From Ruminococcus sp. (GTDB taxonomy: Bacteria > Bacillota_A > Clostridia > Oscillospirales > Ruminococcaceae): a DNA stretch of 37,676 bases. Positions 1-9,164 of this stretch are shown one piece after another. Positions within the stretch are counted from its first letter, which is position 1. Every line of letters starts with the position of its first letter. Below the pieces are notes generated by a model, which had not been told where the DNA came from, searched no databases, and saw nothing but the letters and a program-made list of their open reading frames with translations. The stretch lies in NCBI RefSeq assembly GCF_024684275.1, contig NZ_JAIKXF010000108.1, positions 1 to 37,676 on the forward strand. The letters run 5' to 3'. The translations under genes were made by a program, and so were the position numbers.

Positions 1-40
1 CTGCCTTTCGCTTGGCTTTCCCTCACGCGACAGCTTTAAT

Positions 41-69
41 ATTATATCACTATCTTTTTGGTTTGTCAA
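41..69 (-). promoter_or_regulatory. sigma-A-type promoter reading left out of the window
   Basis: On the minus strand a perfect -35 TTGACA (64-69) and a perfect -10 TATAAT (41-46) are separated by 17 bases. Transcription would start near base 34 and leave the window, so the gene served is not visible. A second consensus promoter in the same direction lies about 93 bases upstream. Confidence 0.8.
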
Positions 70-133
70 GCTTTTTCTTCAAATTTCTTTCAAGAATTTT
101 TTCGCTTGACTCTCCTTGTCGGACAGTAAATAT

Positions 134-162
134 ATTATAACACCACTTCCATGATTTGTCAA
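134..162 (-). promoter_or_regulatory. second sigma-A-type promoter reading left
   Basis: Minus-strand TTGACA (157-162) and TATAAT (134-139) are separated by exactly 17 bases. It is in tandem with the promoter at 41-69, so the gene left of the window probably has two start points. No ORF of note lies between the two promoters. Confidence 0.8.
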
Positions 163-245
163 ATCGAATATTCCCCAAATATTTTTCATATTTTTGTGTA
201 AAAATACCAGCTGGTCAATAAATTCTCAAATGCCTCAGTATAATC

Positions 246-274
246 CAGCCCGAAGACAATTGATCCCCGGGCTG
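246..274 (-). terminator. weak terminator-like hairpin after glgA
   Basis: Inverted repeat CAGCCCG (246-252) / CGGGCTG (268-274) sits immediately after the glgA stop. On the minus strand it is followed by GATTATAC and not by a real T-run. It could be a weak terminator or a 3'-end stabilising hairpin for the glg mRNA. Confidence 0.4.
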
Positions 275-280
275 AAAATC

Positions 281-1702
281 TTATTTGTTGGACAAAAGTT
301 CTTTATATGTATTAATATACTCTTCCGCAGAAGTTGACCAGCTGTGGTCACACTCCATCGCTCGCTGCATAAGCTCTTCCCATTCAGCCTTGTCATTGTA
401 GTCGTTCCAAGCGCGTTTTACAGCGTCAAGCATATCATTGGCATTGTAGGTCTTGAAAGTAAAGCCATTACCGTTTTCACCGCCATTATCGCGTACAGAG
501 TCGCGGAGTCCTCCTGTCTCACGTACTATGGGTATTGTTCCGTATCGCATCGCTATCATCTGAGCAAGTCCGCAAGGCTCACTCTGAGACGGCATAAGGA
601 ACATATCTGCGCCTGCGTAGATCCTGTGAGACAGTTCGGGGATAAATCCTATATTAACCGAAACTCTTTCAGGATAACGCGCTCCCATTTCCGTAAAGAA
701 ATCCTCATATATTTTCTCGCCGCTTCCAAGAATTGCAAACTTGATGCCGTCGTGCACCATCTCCTCAAAAACGCAGCGAATAAGGTCAATGCCCTTATGT
801 CTTACAAATCGTGTAACTATGCCGATTATCGGTTCATCGCCCTTAGCAAGACCAAGCTCCTCAATGAGAGCCTCCTTGCATTTATTCTTGCCTGCAAGTT
901 TTTTTGCCGAGTAATTAGCTGCTATATACTTGTCCTTCTCCGGATCATAAAGCTTCGTATCGATACCGTTCATGATGCCGCGGAGCTTATACTGCTTTGT
1001 GACAAGTATCCTGTCAAGACCGTGAGCATACCACGGATCTAGGATCTCCCAGGCGTAGCTCGGGCTGACTGTGGTTATCATGTCACAGGTCTCGATAGCG
1101 CCCTTCATCATATTCACATAGCCGTCGTACTCGATAAGTCCTGCGTTATACATAGGTATTCCCATGAGTTCGCTGAGAACTTCCTTTCCGTACTTGCCCT
1201 GATATTCTATATTATGGATAGTATAGACTATCTTGATGCCGTCATAGCCCTGCTGATACTTATAATAAACGTTATAGTATACAGGTATCAGTGCAGTCTG
1301 CCAGTCGTTGCAATTAATTATATCGGGTGTAAACTTGATGTATTTAAGCATTTCAAGCACTGCTCTGTCAAAGAACACAAATCTCTCACAATCATCATAA
1401 AAGCCATAGAGACCGTCTCTTGAATAGTAGTACTCATTATCGATAAAATAGTAGGTTATCCCGTCCTTTATAGTCATAAATATCCCGCAGTACTGCTTGC
1501 GCCATGAAACGTCTACAGTTATATTGGTAAGAAATACCATTTTCTCGCGCAGCTCTGCACTTATGGATTTATAGAGAGGTATCACCACTCTGCAATCATG
1601 TTTTTTCGACTTTATAGCCTTCGGAAGGGAACCTGCTACATCTGCAAGACCGCCTGAGGCTGCAAAAGGTACAGCCTCACTGGCAGCAAATAGTATTTTC
1701 AT
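281..1702 (-). CDS. glgA: glycogen synthase (ADP-glucose type, GT5)
   Basis: Transfers glucose from ADP-glucose to the non-reducing end of alpha-1,4-glucan in the cytoplasm. The 473-aa length is normal for bacterial GlgA. The N-terminus has the GT5 signature ending in SGGLADVAGSLPKA, in which the Lys-x-Gly-Gly-Leu element reads ASGGLADV here, followed by YTIHNIEYQGK and the ETCDMITTVSPSYAWEI segment. The C-terminal GT-B half has GIVTRFVRHKGIDLI and the donor-site region MPSQSEPCGLAQMIAMRYGT with TGGLRDSV. It is the last gene of glgB-C-D-A, 15 bases after glgD. An ATG start with GGCGGTGATC upstream is reasonable. Identification is firm. Confidence 0.96.
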   Translation of the reverse strand: MKILFAASEAVPFAASGGLADVAGSLPKAIKSKKHDCRVVIPLYKSISAELREKMVFLTNITVDVSWRKQYCGIFMTIKDGITYYFIDNEYYYSRDGLYGFYDDCERFVFFDRAVLEMLKYIKFTPDIINCNDWQTALIPVYYNVYYKYQQGYDGIKIVYTIHNIEYQGKYGKEVLSELMGIPMYNAGLIEYDGYVNMMKGAIETCDMITTVSPSYAWEILDPWYAHGLDRILVTKQYKLRGIMNGIDTKLYDPEKDKYIAANYSAKKLAGKNKCKEALIEELGLAKGDEPIIGIVTRFVRHKGIDLIRCVFEEMVHDGIKFAILGSGEKIYEDFFTEMGARYPERVSVNIGFIPELSHRIYAGADMFLMPSQSEPCGLAQMIAMRYGTIPIVRETGGLRDSVRDNGGENGNGFTFKTYNANDMLDAVKRAWNDYNDKAEWEELMQRAMECDHSWSTSAEEYINTYKELLSNK

Positions 1703-1717
1703 ATTAGATCACCGCCG

Positions 1718-2839
1718 TCAGATCTTACCGCCTTTTCCAATATACAGCGGGTATGTTTCCGAGCCTGTAAGCACCTTATCATTGCTTATCTCAACATTCT
1801 TGTCGGTGATTACAGATGAGATACTACAGCTCGTGCCTACCTTTGTGCCCTGTAAAAGAACACAATCCTTTACCACTGAGTCCTTGCCTACTCTTACGCC
1901 TCTGAAAAGGATAGAGTTTATAACAGTACCCTCTATTATACAGCCGTCTGCAATAAGCGAATCCTTGATATTGGACTCAAGACCGTACTTAACAGGACCG
2001 TTATCACCTATCTTTGTAAGAACAGGAAGTTCCTTTGTAAAAAGAGCGTTTCTCTTTTCTGTGTTAAGCAGGAGTCTGCTTGAATTATAATAATTCTGGA
2101 TACTGTCTATCTTTGTAAAGAAGCCGTCATGCCTATAGCCCATTATCTTGAACTCTTCCTTCTTACCCTGTAGTATCTCTCGGGTAAAGCTGTACTGATT
2201 TCTGCTTGCTGCATCAGCAACTATTTTCTTCAGGAAGTCCTTTGTGATAATGCACATTTCCAGCCAGAGGTTACACTCACCTGATATCTGCGGATCTACC
2301 AGCGTGTCCTTCAGGCGTCCTTCGCCGTCAAATTCAAGGACAGTCGCGCAGTTGTTAGTTTCGCAGTTATAATATCCTCTGCTGTAAATAAGCGTAATAT
2401 CCGCTTCTGTTTCCTTGTGCTGCTTGAGCACGGGATTGAAGTTTATCATAGTTACCACATCACAGTTTGACATGATAACATACTTAGCATTTGAATGCTC
2501 AACGTATCTCCAGATATTGTTGAGGGCATCAAGTCTGCCCCTATAGATGCTGCTCGTATGACTATAGGGCGGAAGGAGATGAAGTCCGCCTTTTTTACGG
2601 GCAAGATCCCAGTCACGTCCTGATCCGAGATGATCAAGGAGTGAACCGTAATTTGATTTCGTTATAACGCCTACCTCTGTCACTCCCGAATTAACAAAGC
2701 TTGATAACGGGAAGTCGATAAGGCGATAACGTCCCCCGAAAGGTATTGAACCCATTGTTCTCTGTTTTGTCAGCTCGCTGACATATGAATCATGCATACT
2801 TGCAAAGATAAGTCCCAAAACATTATAATTAACACTCAT
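1718..2839 (-). CDS. glgD: GlgD, non-canonical ADP-glucose pyrophosphorylase subunit
   Basis: GlgD-type paralogue of ADP-glucose pyrophosphorylase, 373 aa, with the nucleotidyltransferase fold followed by a left-handed beta-helix (hexapeptide repeats such as GVRVGKDSVVKDCVLLQGTK). The glycine-rich nucleotide loop of active subunits (GGxGxRLxxLT, seen in the neighbouring GlgC) is replaced by a segment reading FASMHDSYVSELT, so it probably does not bind sugar nucleotide catalytically by itself. In Firmicutes GlgD is known to form hetero-oligomers with GlgC and to raise its activity; that role is assumed here. It is 14 bases downstream of glgC and 15 upstream of glgA. RBS is GGAGG and the start is ATG. 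Confidence 0.93.
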   Translation of the reverse strand: MSVNYNVLGLIFASMHDSYVSELTKQRTMGSIPFGGRYRLIDFPLSSFVNSGVTEVGVITKSNYGSLLDHLGSGRDWDLARKKGGLHLLPPYSHTSSIYRGRLDALNNIWRYVEHSNAKYVIMSNCDVVTMINFNPVLKQHKETEADITLIYSRGYYNCETNNCATVLEFDGEGRLKDTLVDPQISGECNLWLEMCIITKDFLKKIVADAASRNQYSFTREILQGKKEEFKIMGYRHDGFFTKIDSIQNYYNSSRLLLNTEKRNALFTKELPVLTKIGDNGPVKYGLESNIKDSLIADGCIIEGTVINSILFRGVRVGKDSVVKDCVLLQGTKVGTSCSISSVITDKNVEISNDKVLTGSETYPLYIGKGGKI

Positions 2840-2853
2840 AGTACATTCCTCCG

Positions 2854-4080
2854 TCAGATATTTTCGCCGATGATCTGCTTAGGCTCAACCACCTTGTTTG
2901 CCGAAACAGTAACGTTATGTCCGACAACAGCGATGCCCCAGTCAGCCCTGTTATCCACAGATTCAGGACTTGTGCCGACACGCGCATGGCTCTCGATGAC
3001 ACTGTCGCTTCCGACGATGGCGTACTCAACAACTGCCCCTGATTTGATCACCGTACCGGGCATAATGATGCTGTAGTTCACAGTAGCCCCGGGTTCAATG
3101 GTAACGCCTGAGAAAAGTATTGAAAAATCGACTGTTCCGTCGATGGTGCTTCCCTCAGAGATCATTGAGTTCTCAATGCAGGCATTGTCACCCACATACT
3201 GAGGCGGATAGTTGTTGTTACGTGAATATATCTTCCAGTTAGGATCATAAAGATCAAGAGGAACGCTGGGGCTGAGAAGGTCCATATTAGCCTCCCACAG
3301 CGAATCGAGAGTTCCTACGTCCTTCCAGTAGCCTTCAAACTCGTATGCAAATAATCTCTGCTTGTCGCGGAGCATTGATGTAATAATGTCCTTGCCGAAG
3401 TCCTTTGACCACGGCTCTCCCTTCTCACGCTTCGCATTAGCTTCATTCTCATTATCAATGAGATATTTTTTCAGCTTTGCCCAGCTGAATACATAGATAC
3501 CCATTGACGCAAGAGTAGACTTAGGCTCCTTTGGCTTCTCAACAAAGTCGGTTACCTGCTTCTGCTCGTCGCATATCATGATACCGAAGCGTGAAGCCTC
3601 TGCCTTTGGAACATCTATGACGGAGATAGTGCAGTCGGCGTTGTTTTCTACATGGAAATCCACCATTTTTGAGTAGTCCATTTTGTAGATATGATCGCCG
3701 CCGAGAACCACAACATACTCGGGATCATAGCGCTCGATAAAGCGGATATTCTGGTAGATCGCATTGGCAGTCCCCTCATACCATGAAGCACCCGCCTGTG
3801 TTTCATAAGGCGGAAGCACATGAACTCCGCCGTTCATTTTATCAAGGTCCCACGGCTGACCGTTTCCGATGTACTCGTTCAGTACAAGGGGCTGGTACTG
3901 GGTGAGAACGCCAACTGTATCTATACCAGAGTTGGTGCAGTTTGAGAGAGGAAAATCAATAAGGCGATATTTGCCGCCGTATGGAACTGCGGGCTTTGCC
4001 ACGTTTTTAGTCAGTGCATAAAGTCTGCTGCCCTGACCGCCTGCAAGGAGCATTGCAACGACTCTTTTTTTACTATACAT
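2854..4080 (-). CDS. glgC: glucose-1-phosphate adenylyltransferase, catalytic subunit
   Basis: Makes ADP-glucose from ATP and glucose-1-phosphate, the committed step of bacterial glycogen synthesis. The 408-aa protein shows [15 protein letters not shown] near residue 12 (nucleotide loop), [19 protein letters not shown], the GDHIYKMDY metal/substrate motif and [10 protein letters not shown]-terminal beta-helix domain has repeated hexapeptide turns. It lies between glgB and glgD with short gaps (36 and 14 bases), so it is co-transcribed. RBS GGAGG lies before the ATG. Identification is firm; allosteric behaviour cannot be read from sequence alone. Confidence 0.97.
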   Translation of the reverse strand: MYSKKRVVAMLLAGGQGSRLYALTKNVAKPAVPYGGKYRLIDFPLSNCTNSGIDTVGVLTQYQPLVLNEYIGNGQPWDLDKMNGGVHVLPPYETQAGASWYEGTANAIYQNIRFIERYDPEYVVVLGGDHIYKMDYSKMVDFHVENNADCTISVIDVPKAEASRFGIMICDEQKQVTDFVEKPKEPKSTLASMGIYVFSWAKLKKYLIDNENEANAKREKGEPWSKDFGKDIITSMLRDKQRLFAYEFEGYWKDVGTLDSLWEANMDLLSPSVPLDLYDPNWKIYSRNNNYPPQYVGDNACIENSMISEGSTIDGTVDFSILFSGVTIEPGATVNYSIIMPGTVIKSGAVVEYAIVGSDSVIESHARVGTSPESVDNRADWGIAVVGHNVTVSANKVVEPKQIIGENI

Positions 4081-4116
4081 TGTTCTATACCTCCGGGAAT
4101 AATGTTATATTTATTA

Positions 4117-6108
4117 TTATTTTTCAGTAAGCTTTTTATCAGATGATGACTTCTTTGCAGTCACCTTTTTAGCTGTCTTAACAGTATTATCCTCTGTTTT
4201 CGGAGCTCTCTTCTTTACAGGTGCAAATTTGAGATAAATGACCGACAGCGGAGCAAGTGTCATGGAGATGCTGTTATCAAATCCGTGCATAGGCACCTTG
4301 TCTGATTTAAAGGAGCTCTCGGATATACCCGAGCCGCCAAATTCAACAGCATCAGTGTTGAAAATGAGCTTGTACCTGCCCTTCTGCGGAACACCGATCC
4401 TGTAATCACGGCGCTCAACAGGAACGAAGTTGCATACAGCGATTATCTCCTCACCGTTATCGTCGATACGTCTGAATGAAATAACACTCTGCTTGTAATC
4501 GTCGTTGGAGATCCAGCTGAAGCCGTTCCATGAGTCGTCATTCTGCCAGAGAGGAGCATTTTCAATATAGAATTTATTCAGCTTTTCAGAAAACTTCTGC
4601 AAGGTCCTGTGCGAATCATATTCCATAAGTCCCCAGTCAAGCTGTGACTTGTAGTTCCATTCGTTCATCTGACCGAATTCCTGTCCCATAAAGAGCAGCT
4701 TTTTTCCCGGGTGAGCCATCATATAAGCAAGAAACGCACGGTATGAAGCGAATTTCTGGTCATACTCACCGGGCATTTTATTTATCATGGAGCACTTCCC
4801 ATGAACTACCTCATCATGAGAGATAGGAAGGATATAGTTCTCCGAAAACGCATAAAAGAATGAGAATGTGAGCTTATCATGGTTAAATGCACGATAAATA
4901 GGATCAAGCGACATATAGCTGAGCATATCGTTCATCCAGCCCATATTCCACTTGAAATTAAAGCCAAGACCGCCTAAATCTGTAGGCTTTGTTACCAGCG
5001 GCCATGCAGTTGATTCCTCGGCAATCATCAGAGCGTCGGGATGCTTGCTGAATACAGCTTCGTTAAGATGTCTGAGGAACTCTACAGCCTCAAGATTCTC
5101 ATTGCCGCCGTAAATATTTGCAGCCCACTCGCCGTCGCGTCTGTCATAGTCAAGATACAGCATTGAAGCTACTGCGTCAACTCTCAGACCGTCGATGTGG
5201 AACTCATCAAACCAGTAATTTGCACTGGAAATGAGGAAAGAGCACACCTCTGCCTTGCCATAGTCAAAAACTCTTGTCCCCCACGCCTTATGCTCTTTTT
5301 TGCGGTCATCTGTATACTCATAGCAGCAGGTGCCGTCAAACTCATACAGGCCTGACTCGTCCTTTGGAAAGTGAGCGGGTACCCAGTCAAGGATAACCCC
5401 TATACCTGCCTCATGGAAGAGGTCTATCATTTTTCTCATATCATCCGGAGTTCCATAGCGTGAAGTAGGTGCAAAATAGCCTGTTACCTGATATCCCCAC
5501 GAACCATCATAGGGATACTCTGTAAGCGGCATGAACTCTACATGGGTGTATGACATTTTCTTGAGATAAGGGATTATCTCCTTTGCAAATGTGACATAAT
5601 CAAGGTAAACATCATTTCCGTAGTTCTTCCACGAGCTGAGGTGCACCTCATAGATATTCACAGGACTTTTATATATACTTTCGGTGTTCTTTTCCTTGAA
5701 CCATTTATCATCGCTCCACTCAAAGCTGCTCTCAAATATCTTGGAAGCAGTTCCCGGACGAGTTTCAAAATGAGCAGCATACGGATCAGCCTTGTTGACT
5801 ATCCTGCCGTCTTTAGTTTCAATGCTGAATTTATATGCGTCAAATTGGCTGAGCTTTCCTATCTCAGCCTCCCATATACCGTCAGAAATAAGCTTCATCG
5901 GGTTCTTTGTCCTATCCCATTTATTAAAATCTCCGACAACAGATACGCTTACAGCATTAGGAGCCCAAACTCGGAAAATAAAAACCTTGCTTCGACCTTT
6001 TTTCATAGAGTGAACGCCAAAAAACTTATACGCTTCGTAGTTTTTTCCCTGGTAAAAAAGGTACAGCGGAAATTCGTTTGTATTATTGTTATTTTTGTTT
6101 ACAGACAT
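4117..6108 (-). CDS. glgB: 1,4-alpha-glucan branching enzyme (GH13_9)
   Basis: Introduces alpha-1,6 branches into glycogen. The 663-aa protein has an N-terminal CBM48-type domain (about residues 25-130, with [18 protein letters not shown]), then the GH13 barrel. Catalytic residues are visible: nucleophile D311 in [15 protein letters not shown], acid/base Glu about 364 in [10 protein letters not shown], and the transition-state Asp in [14 protein letters not shown]-terminal all-beta domain follows. The last about 30 residues are a Lys-rich tail outside the usual family length. It is the first gene of the glg operon. RBS AAAGGAGG precedes ATG, and a promoter lies just upstream. Confidence 0.97.
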   Translation of the reverse strand: MSVNKNNNNTNEFPLYLFYQGKNYEAYKFFGVHSMKKGRSKVFIFRVWAPNAVSVSVVGDFNKWDRTKNPMKLISDGIWEAEIGKLSQFDAYKFSIETKDGRIVNKADPYAAHFETRPGTASKIFESSFEWSDDKWFKEKNTESIYKSPVNIYEVHLSSWKNYGNDVYLDYVTFAKEIIPYLKKMSYTHVEFMPLTEYPYDGSWGYQVTGYFAPTSRYGTPDDMRKMIDLFHEAGIGVILDWVPAHFPKDESGLYEFDGTCCYEYTDDRKKEHKAWGTRVFDYGKAEVCSFLISSANYWFDEFHIDGLRVDAVASMLYLDYDRRDGEWAANIYGGNENLEAVEFLRHLNEAVFSKHPDALMIAEESTAWPLVTKPTDLGGLGFNFKWNMGWMNDMLSYMSLDPIYRAFNHDKLTFSFFYAFSENYILPISHDEVVHGKCSMINKMPGEYDQKFASYRAFLAYMMAHPGKKLLFMGQEFGQMNEWNYKSQLDWGLMEYDSHRTLQKFSEKLNKFYIENAPLWQNDDSWNGFSWISNDDYKQSVISFRRIDDNGEEIIAVCNFVPVERRDYRIGVPQKGRYKLIFNTDAVEFGGSGISESSFKSDKVPMHGFDNSISMTLAPLSVIYLKFAPVKKRAPKTEDNTVKTAKKVTAKKSSSDKKLTEK

Positions 6109-6133
6109 GATTCAGCCTCCTTTGCTATAATAC

Positions 6134-6162
6134 ATTTTATCAGAATCAGCAGAATTATTCAA
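6134..6162 (-). promoter_or_regulatory. probable promoter of the glgBCDA operon
   Basis: Minus strand TTGAAT (6157-6162), 17-base spacer, TAAAAT (6134-6139). It lies about 25 bases upstream of the glgB start, so the leader would be very short. Both boxes deviate slightly from consensus. Confidence 0.55.
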
Positions 6163-6280
6163 GCTTTTTTATGAAATACGCTCAAATTTCATACGTTATG
6201 CTAATATTACAATGACTTATTAGTGCAATTTGACGTATTGTTTCTTGATTTTATTTGCATACTCTTGTTAAAATGCACAG

Positions 6281-6317
6281 CAAATGTCACCAAATCGGCT
6301 GCTCAGTATGACATTTG
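6281..6317. repeat. inverted repeat between spoIIE and glgB
   Basis: Perfect 9-base inverted repeat CAAATGTCA (6281-6289) / TGACATTTG (6309-6317) around a 19-base loop. It lies between the spoIIE stop and the glg promoter. With no T-run it is not a typical terminator; it could be an operator or an RNA hairpin. No regulator is assigned. Confidence 0.4.
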
Positions 6318-6353
6318 AGTTAATATTTTGTTCACAAAATCAATATCTTATTA

Positions 6354-8588
6354 TTATGACCTTCTGACTCTGACTCCGATAACAGTTACATCATCGGCAT
6401 GGATATTATGATTGAACACCTCGGATTTCGCACATATTTCATCAACGATATGTCTCAGGTCATCACCGCCGAGAAGCAGCTCCTTGATGAACGGAAAGGA
6501 GCTTTCAGAGACACCGTCTGAGAACATGATGACAATATCTCCCTCCTCAAAATCGCACTCTCTGACAAATATCTCTGAGCTCTCATAAATGCCTATGGGA
6601 AAGGTCGGGGAGGTTATCTTCAGCACACTTCCCCGATGACGGATAAGGGTTGCAGCTGCACCTGATTTTATTACTGTAAGCCCACATTCATCAAGGTCTA
6701 TGCGTACTGCATCAAGAGTAGCAAAGCTCTCGTCCTGAGACTTTGTCACCATCAATGAATTTATAAGCTTTATCGCCGAGCCGAACTCGACTCCGCTCGT
6801 CACAAGGCGCCTGAAAAGCTCAACTACAAGACGAGACTGAGCAGCAGCGTCCCTTCCTGTTCCCATTCCGTCGGAGAGCAGTACATATGCCGTACCCTCT
6901 CCGTCATAGAATACCGTATGTGTGTCTCCGTTTTGTCCTGAGCTGTCAGCACACGACGCAGCAGCAGCTACCTCGATGGAGTATGCTGTCTTTTCAAAAA
7001 TACGCATTCGTATCTCATTTCCTGAACGAACTGGCTCTGTGCAGACAAGCTGCAAATGCAGCTCGTCTGCGGCAAGGTCACATACCCTTGTACTGCTCTC
7101 GGGAGCACAGTCCGCAGAAAAATATATCTCTGCCAACAAACGATTTTTGCTGTTGTAGCAGGCTATTACCGTCTGAGGCACTATACCGAATTTTTCAAGC
7201 TTTTTTCTGATGCTTCGGCTGATATTCTCAGAATAAGTGACGTCTAACTTTTCCCCTGCTGAGCGAACCAGCTCCTCAGTGATTTTCAGCTGCTCATGAA
7301 GTATGCTCCTGCTCTCTGAAAAACGCATTTCCATGAGCCTTGCCGCAGCTTTTTCGTGTGAGCTTTTCGCAAATGCGTCAAGGAGCTCTCCCTTGTGAAG
7401 ACAATCTTCAAGCTCATAAGGAAAACTCTCTGCGGCAAACTCGGTCAACTCTGAAAGCTTTGAAAAGCCCAGGTAGGTATTGCCTTTATCGGACTTCCAG
7501 CAAAATGGCTTTCGATAGCACATTGAGCATACCCTCTCACAGTTTTGCTCTATCTCTTTTTTTCTGTCGCCGCCAACAGCAAGAATTCTTGTTATTTTCT
7601 CCGATTCTGTGCGAAGCTCCTTTACTGTTTGTGAAAGGAAGTCCATTCGCGTTGCGATAATATCGTAAAATGGAGTTTTTTCGCCGCTTATTCTGATCCA
7701 TTTATCGGAAAAAAGCTGTGACAATGGAATGAAAGCAAAAGCACCGCCAAAAATGTCGATCATCCTGTCAAAGCTGCTCATTGAAAGCCCTGCCAGCGCA
7801 GTAAGGATAAAATTTATTGCCGCAAAGCCCAATGCCGCAGTCTGTACCTTTTGTCTGCGCAGAAAGCCTGTAAGAAGACCGGCAGCAGGCAAAATAACTA
7901 TATCCATGCCTACTGTTCTTGAAGCAAGAAATGCTCCGCAGACAGTAAGTGTACCGCATATCACGCCCCCGGTCTGCCTATAGTAATATGCACCGCCAAG
8001 AGTTACTGCCGAACCCAGTATCACACCTATGTTCAGCGCAGGCAGATTTACCGCGCATAGCGCAGAGATAAAAACTATATATGCCACCGTACAGGCAAAG
8101 CCTCCCGTACCGGAAAGATCAATAGCTTTTCGGCGTTTCATACCTGCTATCATAAGTGCCGCAGAATACGCTGCAAATCCTGCAACAGCACCGTACAGCA
8201 AATAAAACGGCAGCTTATACAGCAGCTCGCCTATAACTGCCGAAACAGCTGTTCCCGAGGCAAGAACGCTTACAAACGTGTTGATACCGCACAGCTTCGG
8301 ATCGTTTTTCGGCTCAAGGAACATTTTTATCATTACGATGATCGCAAGAGCCGATAGCTTCACAATATTATGTCCGACTGTACCGCTGAGTATACTTCGC
8401 ACAAGACTTCCTGTGAAAACCGCGGCTGAGGAAGTAAGCCCAACTGCTCCTGCCGCTGAAATATCCGCAAAGGACGCGATCCCTGCGATCTTTGCGTCCG
8501 AAAGAAAGAAGCCGGCTGCAAATGATGCTGAAAATGCCGCTGCTGTCCTGAAATATTTCCATGATATTATCTTTTTTATAATCATCAT
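6354..8588 (-). CDS. spoIIE: stage II sporulation protein E (membrane PP2C phosphatase)
   Basis: SpoIIE dephosphorylates SpoIIAA to activate sigma-F in the forespore and also acts at the polar septum. About 744 aa (B. subtilis protein about 830). The N-terminal half carries a long series of hydrophobic segments, then a cytoplasmic linker with a Cys cluster (CERVCSMCYRKPFC). The C-terminal PP2C-type phosphatase shows VLLSDGMGTGRDAA and DIVIMFSDGVSES, which carry the metal-binding Asp residues. I chose ATG at 8588 (or 8585) because GAGGTG at 8595-8600 sits 6 bases upstream; an upstream in-frame ATG would bury that RBS. Monocistronic. Supports an endospore-forming lineage. Confidence 0.94.
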   Translation of the reverse strand: MMIIKKIISWKYFRTAAAFSASFAAGFFLSDAKIAGIASFADISAAGAVGLTSSAAVFTGSLVRSILSGTVGHNIVKLSALAIIVMIKMFLEPKNDPKLCGINTFVSVLASGTAVSAVIGELLYKLPFYLLYGAVAGFAAYSAALMIAGMKRRKAIDLSGTGGFACTVAYIVFISALCAVNLPALNIGVILGSAVTLGGAYYYRQTGGVICGTLTVCGAFLASRTVGMDIVILPAAGLLTGFLRRQKVQTAALGFAAINFILTALAGLSMSSFDRMIDIFGGAFAFIPLSQLFSDKWIRISGEKTPFYDIIATRMDFLSQTVKELRTESEKITRILAVGGDRKKEIEQNCERVCSMCYRKPFCWKSDKGNTYLGFSKLSELTEFAAESFPYELEDCLHKGELLDAFAKSSHEKAAARLMEMRFSESRSILHEQLKITEELVRSAGEKLDVTYSENISRSIRKKLEKFGIVPQTVIACYNSKNRLLAEIYFSADCAPESSTRVCDLAADELHLQLVCTEPVRSGNEIRMRIFEKTAYSIEVAAAASCADSSGQNGDTHTVFYDGEGTAYVLLSDGMGTGRDAAAQSRLVVELFRRLVTSGVEFGSAIKLINSLMVTKSQDESFATLDAVRIDLDECGLTVIKSGAAATLIRHRGSVLKITSPTFPIGIYESSEIFVRECDFEEGDIVIMFSDGVSESSFPFIKELLLGGDDLRHIVDEICAKSEVFNHNIHADDVTVIGVRVRRS

Positions 8589-8610
8589 TGACATCACCTC
8601 ACAAAAATAT

Positions 8611-8643
8611 ACTATACCATGTGAAAGGCGCATTTTCTGTCAT
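8611..8643 (-). promoter_or_regulatory. candidate spoIIE promoter with a long spacer
   Basis: Minus strand ATGACA (8638-8643) and TATAGT (8611-8616) are separated by 21 bases, not 17. In B. subtilis, Spo0A-activated sigma-A promoters of spoIIE and spoIIG are known for over-long spacers. The match here is suggestive only; a clear Spo0A box is not evident beyond TGACAGAA overlapping the -35. Confidence 0.4.
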
Positions 8644-8688
8644 TATTTGCCGCAAAACCGCTCGTTTCAAGTCACTTTTTGAAATAAT

Positions 8689-8714
8689 AAAAAAAGCTGT
8701 GCACTGCACAGCTT
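8689..8714 (-). terminator. intrinsic terminator of the cbiG-cobU cluster
   Basis: On the minus strand AAGCTGTGC, loop AGT, GCACAGCTT is followed by a run of seven T. The 9-bp perfect stem lies just after the stop of the 8726-9118 gene and upstream of the spoIIE promoter, so spoIIE is insulated from the corrinoid genes. Confidence 0.88.
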
Positions 8715-8725
8715 AGTTCTGTATT

Positions 8726-9118
8726 TTATTTGCCGCCGCCCTTGATATAAACAGGCAGACCACAGGTAACTCTTATTACCTCATCACTTCTTTTTGCAAT
8801 GATACAGCCGCATTTGCCTGTTATCTCACGGCGCTTTCGCTCGGACTTTTCCGAAGGTATTATTCCGCAGCCTATCTCATCGAGTATGATTATAGCCTCC
8901 TTATTTTCAGCGCACAGACGCTCTGTGAACTGTACACAGTCAACACCCTGAGCAATAAGCCTTGCAATAAACCTGTGATAGCTCTTTATGCACTTAGCGC
9001 TGAATACTTCATCAAAATCACACGTAGAACCGTTAGCTATATCCGTGTTTTTCAGTCCAAAACGTGAACATACGTATTCCAGCTTTCCCTGATATGCTCC
9101 TCCTGTTACCATTATCAT
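8726..9118 (-). CDS. degenerate CobU-like nucleotide-binding protein
   Basis: 130 aa, alignable by eye with the CobU protein encoded next to it: MVTGGAYQGKLEYV at the N-terminus corresponds to the CobU P-loop, IILDEIGCGIIP to the VLVEEIGKL strand, and the end IRVTCGLPVYIKG to IECVYGVPVALKG. Only the Lys of the Walker A motif is kept: the Ser/Thr after it is Leu. It is also about 45 residues shorter than CobU and lacks the region with the guanylylated His. It may be a CobU paralogue with altered or lost kinase activity. RBS GGAGG and an ATG start are good, so it looks expressed and not a pseudogene. It is the last gene of the minus-strand cluster. Confidence 0.65.
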   Translation of the reverse strand: MIMVTGGAYQGKLEYVCSRFGLKNTDIANGSTCDFDEVFSAKCIKSYHRFIARLIAQGVDCVQFTERLCAENKEAIIILDEIGCGIIPSEKSERKRREITGKCGCIIAKRSDEVIRVTCGLPVYIKGGGK

Positions 9119-9164
9119 ATCAAATAACCTCCACGATATATTGCTGCGTTTTTACAGCTTATCA

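Noticed and set aside
344..1042. 232-aa plus-strand ORF opposite glgA
   Set aside because: Shadow of a firmly identified gene, no RBS and no recognisable domain.
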